NCBI RefSeq assembly: GCF_036688685.1
Contig: NZ_JAQQPS010000033.1
Location: forward strand, 1 to 50,249
From: JALYUM01 sp036688685
GTDB lineage: Bacteria; Pseudomonadota; Gammaproteobacteria; Burkholderiales; Burkholderiaceae_D
Direction: 5' to 3'
Length of the DNA stretch: 50,249 bases
Shown here: piece after piece, positions 50,085 through 50,249 of the stretch
Layout of the letters: every line of letters starts with the position of its first letter
Numbering within the stretch: position 1 is the first letter of the stretch
Position numbers and translations under genes: made by a program
The notes under the pieces: generated by a model
Databases searched by the model: none
Seen by the model: only the letters and a program-made list of their open reading frames with translations
What the model was told of the DNA's origin: nothing

Positions 50085-50249
50085 GGCTTCTGTCCTGTAC
50101 TTGTCGACCGAATGGCCTTCTGTCGAAAACTGTAGACACTGCGCAAGGGCTGAAGTTGATTCTCGTCAAGCCCGTACCGGCTGTTGTTATTTCCACCAAC
50201 GAATTCCAACTTGATAGGGATCAAACAAGCGGCCGGCACAGCGCGCTAA

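Overview
The window reads as chromosomal DNA of a GC-rich betaproteobacterium. The style of the proteins (class B DNA polymerase II, FDH-N with selenocysteine, TonB receptors, a type VI secretion locus, BLUF and FeS photolyase proteins) fits the Oxalobacteraceae (Massilia, Duganella or Janthinobacterium relatives). That placement is inference, because there is no rRNA gene here to test it.

Layout. 1-719 holds the start of a CHASE-domain sensor running off the left edge. 838-6192 holds DNA polymerase II, a NIPSNAP-family protein and a two-gene ABC transporter. 6193-8079 is a small AT-richer accessory patch: a gene remnant, an orphan gene with an operator-like inverted repeat at its promoter, and a short jacalin-like lectin behind a structured leader. 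8291-18633 is the main feature: fdhD, divergent from a selenocysteine-containing formate dehydrogenase-N operon (fdnG with an in-frame UGA and SECIS hairpin, fdnH, fdnI), then fdhE, selA, selB and the selenocysteine tRNA selC. The enzyme, two maturation factors and three of the four dedicated selenocysteine components lie in about 10 kb; selD is not in the window.

18636-28069 is mixed: a small secreted protein, a persulfide dioxygenase-like hydrolase with a WYL regulator, a VOC protein, a 1693-residue helicase-nuclease fusion that is a possible stand-alone defence gene, and a LysR regulator divergent from a flavin-type oxidase. 28070-30723 is gene-poor and AT-richer, with a secreted hypothetical and an OmpA-family gene whose C-terminal domain has lost its middle. 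30724-34281 pairs a TonB receptor divergently with a sulfate-binding protein. 34340-39217 holds an acetyltransferase, an FeS photolyase, an LRR-kinase fusion, a membrane protein and a BLUF photoreceptor. 39361-44124 is a tightly overlapping four-gene MacAB/TolC-like efflux operon. 44129-50084 is part of a type VI secretion cluster (tssK, then tssE-tssF-tssG on the other strand) ending with an unrecognised protein.

How the genes work together: FdnG, FdnH and FdnI would oxidise formate in the periplasm and pass electrons to quinone. FdhD sulfurates the molybdenum cofactor, FdhE assists maturation, and SelA, SelB and selC insert the active-site selenocysteine. Coordinates of starts are my choices from Shine-Dalgarno spacing and family alignment by memory; no database search was possible.
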